This document shows positions 63,106-64,000 of a DNA stretch of 64,000 nt, piece after piece; the stretch's first letter is position 1; each line of letters begins with the position of its first letter. The position numbers were made by a program, and so were the translations under genes. The stretch spans positions 1 through 64,000 of the forward strand of contig JAPLEJ010000003.1 of assembly GCA_026391435.1 (NCBI GenBank), given 5' to 3'. Source of the DNA: Bacteroidota bacterium. Its GTDB lineage: Bacteria > Bacteroidota > Bacteroidia > Chitinophagales > Chitinophagaceae. The notes beneath the pieces are model-generated. The model was given only the letters and a program-made list of their open reading frames with translations. It was not told the origin of the DNA and did no database searches.

Positions 63106-63132
63106 AAATAGGGTCAAATATTGACTCTATTT
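63106..63132. promoter_or_regulatory. 27-base inverted repeat with 11 of 12 arm pairs
   Basis: AAATAGGGTCAA (63106-63117), spacer ATA, TTGACTCTATTT (63121-63132). Only one arm position is mismatched. It incorporates one of the AAATAGG heptamers. About 160 bases upstream of the receptor start. Operator or RNA hairpin. Confidence 0.55.
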
Positions 63133-63291
63133 ATCAGGTTTTGTATTTAAATCTTATAAATCAAAAAAATGGTCGCCCGATTGAACAAGCGAGATTACCG
63201 CTTATCCAAAAAGAGGCCTATTTTACACAAAAGGAGGCGTCAAAAACAGCCTTACAAAAAAATGGTACGAATTTTATCGTAATTTTACAAA

Positions 63292-64000
63292 ATGAAAAAA
63301 ATAAAAATTCTAAAAGGACTTTTATTAACCACACTATTAGTAGTTGGTTATTTTGCTTCTGCTCAAACTTTTACAATAGAGGGTACAATCAGAGATAGTA
63401 TTGCCAAAAGGAATTTGCCATCTGCTACTATTTCTATAGTGAAAGCAAAGGATTCCTCATTAGTGAGCTTTGCAAGGTCAAATGAGCAAGGTCATTTTAC
63501 AATTAAAAATATTGCAGCAGGGTCTTATTTATTATCACTTTCCTATGTAGGCTATCAACAACAATGGTTGGCTTTTAAAACAGGGAAAAATGCGAATATT
63601 AATTTAAATAATATATACTTACAGGATGCTAGTACTATGTCAACCGTAACGGTAACATCGCGCAGGGCACCCGTTGTCATCAATGGCGATTCCATTGAAT
63701 TTAATGCTGAAAATTTTAAAACAGCACCCAATGCAGTTGTTGAAGATTTATTAAAAAAGATGCCAGGCATCGAAGTAGATAAATCGGGCGCTATTACTGT
63801 AAATGGTAAATCGGTTACAAAAGTATTTGTGAATGGCAAGGAATTTTTTACAGGAGATCCTAAAATGGCCACTCGAAATTTACCTGCTGATGCGATCGAT
63901 AAAATTCAGGTATACGATCGTAAATCGGATCAAGCCATGTTTACAGGTATCGATGATGGTTCCGAGGAAACAGCCATCAATTTGAAAATCAAGAAAGATA
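63292..64000 (+). CDS. Outer-membrane beta-barrel/TonB-receptor-like protein (5' part only)
   Basis: Frame open from ATG 63292 to the window edge (236 codons seen). Signal peptide cut after ASAQ (residue 23), then a carboxypeptidase-regulatory-like domain (EGTIRDSIAKRNLPSATISI, then NIAAGSYLLSLSYVGYQ) and a plug-like segment (VEDLLKKMPGIEVDKSG, ITVNGKSVTKVFVNGKEFF, DAIDKIQVYDRKSDQ). The pattern matches the outer membrane beta-barrel family (OMP_b-brl_3) found in Bacteroidota. Role in uptake or adhesion unknown because the barrel is outside the window. Confidence 0.82.
   Translation, partial: MKKIKILKGLLLTTLLVVGYFASAQTFTIEGTIRDSIAKRNLPSATISIVKAKDSSLVSFARSNEQGHFTIKNIAAGSYLLSLSYVGYQQQWLAFKTGKNANINLNNIYLQDASTMSTVTVTSRRAPVVINGDSIEFNAENFKTAPNAVVEDLLKKMPGIEVDKSGAITVNGKSVTKVFVNGKEFFTGDPKMATRNLPADAIDKIQVYDRKSDQAMFTGIDDGSEETAINLKIKKD

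Larger units (their letters stand above)
62917..63223. repeat. Cluster of six AAATAGG/CCTATTT heptamers
   Basis: AAATAGG on the plus strand at 62945-62951, 63061-63067, 63072-63078 and 63106-63112; CCTATTT (same motif on the minus strand) at 62917-62923 and 63217-63223. Two of the copies are 11 bases apart, about one helical turn. Such clustering in 300 bases of intergenic DNA suggests binding sites. Confidence 0.5.
62912..63291. other. 380-base intergenic region rich in regulatory-looking repeats
   Basis: No convincing gene. It holds an FNR-type palindrome (62972-62985), six AAATAGG copies (62917-63223), a 27-base inverted repeat (63106-63132), and a TACGA/TCGTA pair with six-base spacer (63266-63281) just before the receptor start. 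Serves the divergent isomerase and outer-membrane receptor genes. A short frame at 63141-63398 overlaps the receptor start and looks like non-coding sequence. Confidence 0.7.

Overview
The window is AT-rich, gene-dense DNA that looks like Bacteroidota, most likely Chitinophagales/Chitinophagaceae. Evidence seen: a type IX secretion C-terminal sorting domain (14813-15343), SusC/CirA-type TonB receptors with carboxypeptidase-regulatory N-domains, an OMP_b-brl-type receptor at the right edge, Asp-box/VPS10 proteins, DUF5916, DUF1080, DUF1684 and NIPSNAP proteins, twin-arginine leaders on oxidoreductases and isomerases, and several promoter -7 boxes of the Bacteroidota TAnnTTTG type. No rRNA, tRNA, CRISPR, transposase or phage gene was recognised. 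It reads as ordinary chromosome of a heterotrophic aerobe that scavenges peptides and sugars.

Layout. 1-12 kb: AlkB-type hydroxylase, a serine hydrolase, two divergent Asp-box paralogues, a SASA-type esterase and a DUF5916 protein. 12-21 kb: M24 peptidase, a repeat-bearing C1q-like surface protein beside a T9SS mini-protein, a class V aminotransferase, a haem/haemoglobin-type TonB receptor and a Gfo/Idh/MocA enzyme. 21-26 kb: a second TonB receptor, a ferric-reductase-like membrane protein, another Gfo/Idh/MocA enzyme and an L-rhamnose mutarotase. 26-30 kb: a sulfur locus with TauE/SafE exporter, a persulfide dioxygenase-pseudorhodanese-rhodanese fusion, a DsrE-like protein and a TsdA-type dihaem thiosulfate dehydrogenase. 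30-42 kb: S9 peptidase, serine hydrolase, an EmrA-EmrB-TolC efflux operon, a FucP-type sugar permease, an esterase and a tiny zinc-ribbon gene. 42-50 kb: an ECF sigma/anti-sigma/Spy-like operon, M28 peptidase, NylB-like hydrolase, single-domain asparaginase, esterase and S41 protease. 50-56 kb: DUF1684 protein, an orphan nucleotide-sugar dehydrogenase, penicillin acylase, a small HAD protein, a TIGR02206 membrane protein and a DUF1080 protein. 56-64 kb: two adjacent D-Ala-D-Ala-ligase-like ATP-grasp genes, the second fused to a SET plus post-SET methyltransferase domain, a divergent LuxR-type regulator, a second acylase, a sugar isomerase, a repeat-rich 380-base intergenic region and a truncated outer-membrane receptor.

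The most unusual content is the ATP-grasp / ATP-grasp-SET pair (56168-58724), a probable peptide-ligation plus lysine-methylation system of unknown substrate. Next is the sulfur oxidation locus (26332-30240), which carries a CRP-like half-site pair before the dioxygenase and a perfect 15-bp inverted repeat covering the DsrE start codon. Several other intergenic inverted repeats and a cluster of six AAATAGG copies (62917-63223) are not explained by the genes. Coordinates of alternative starts, motif positions and inverted repeats were worked out by hand; family calls are from recognisable motifs and not from database searches.
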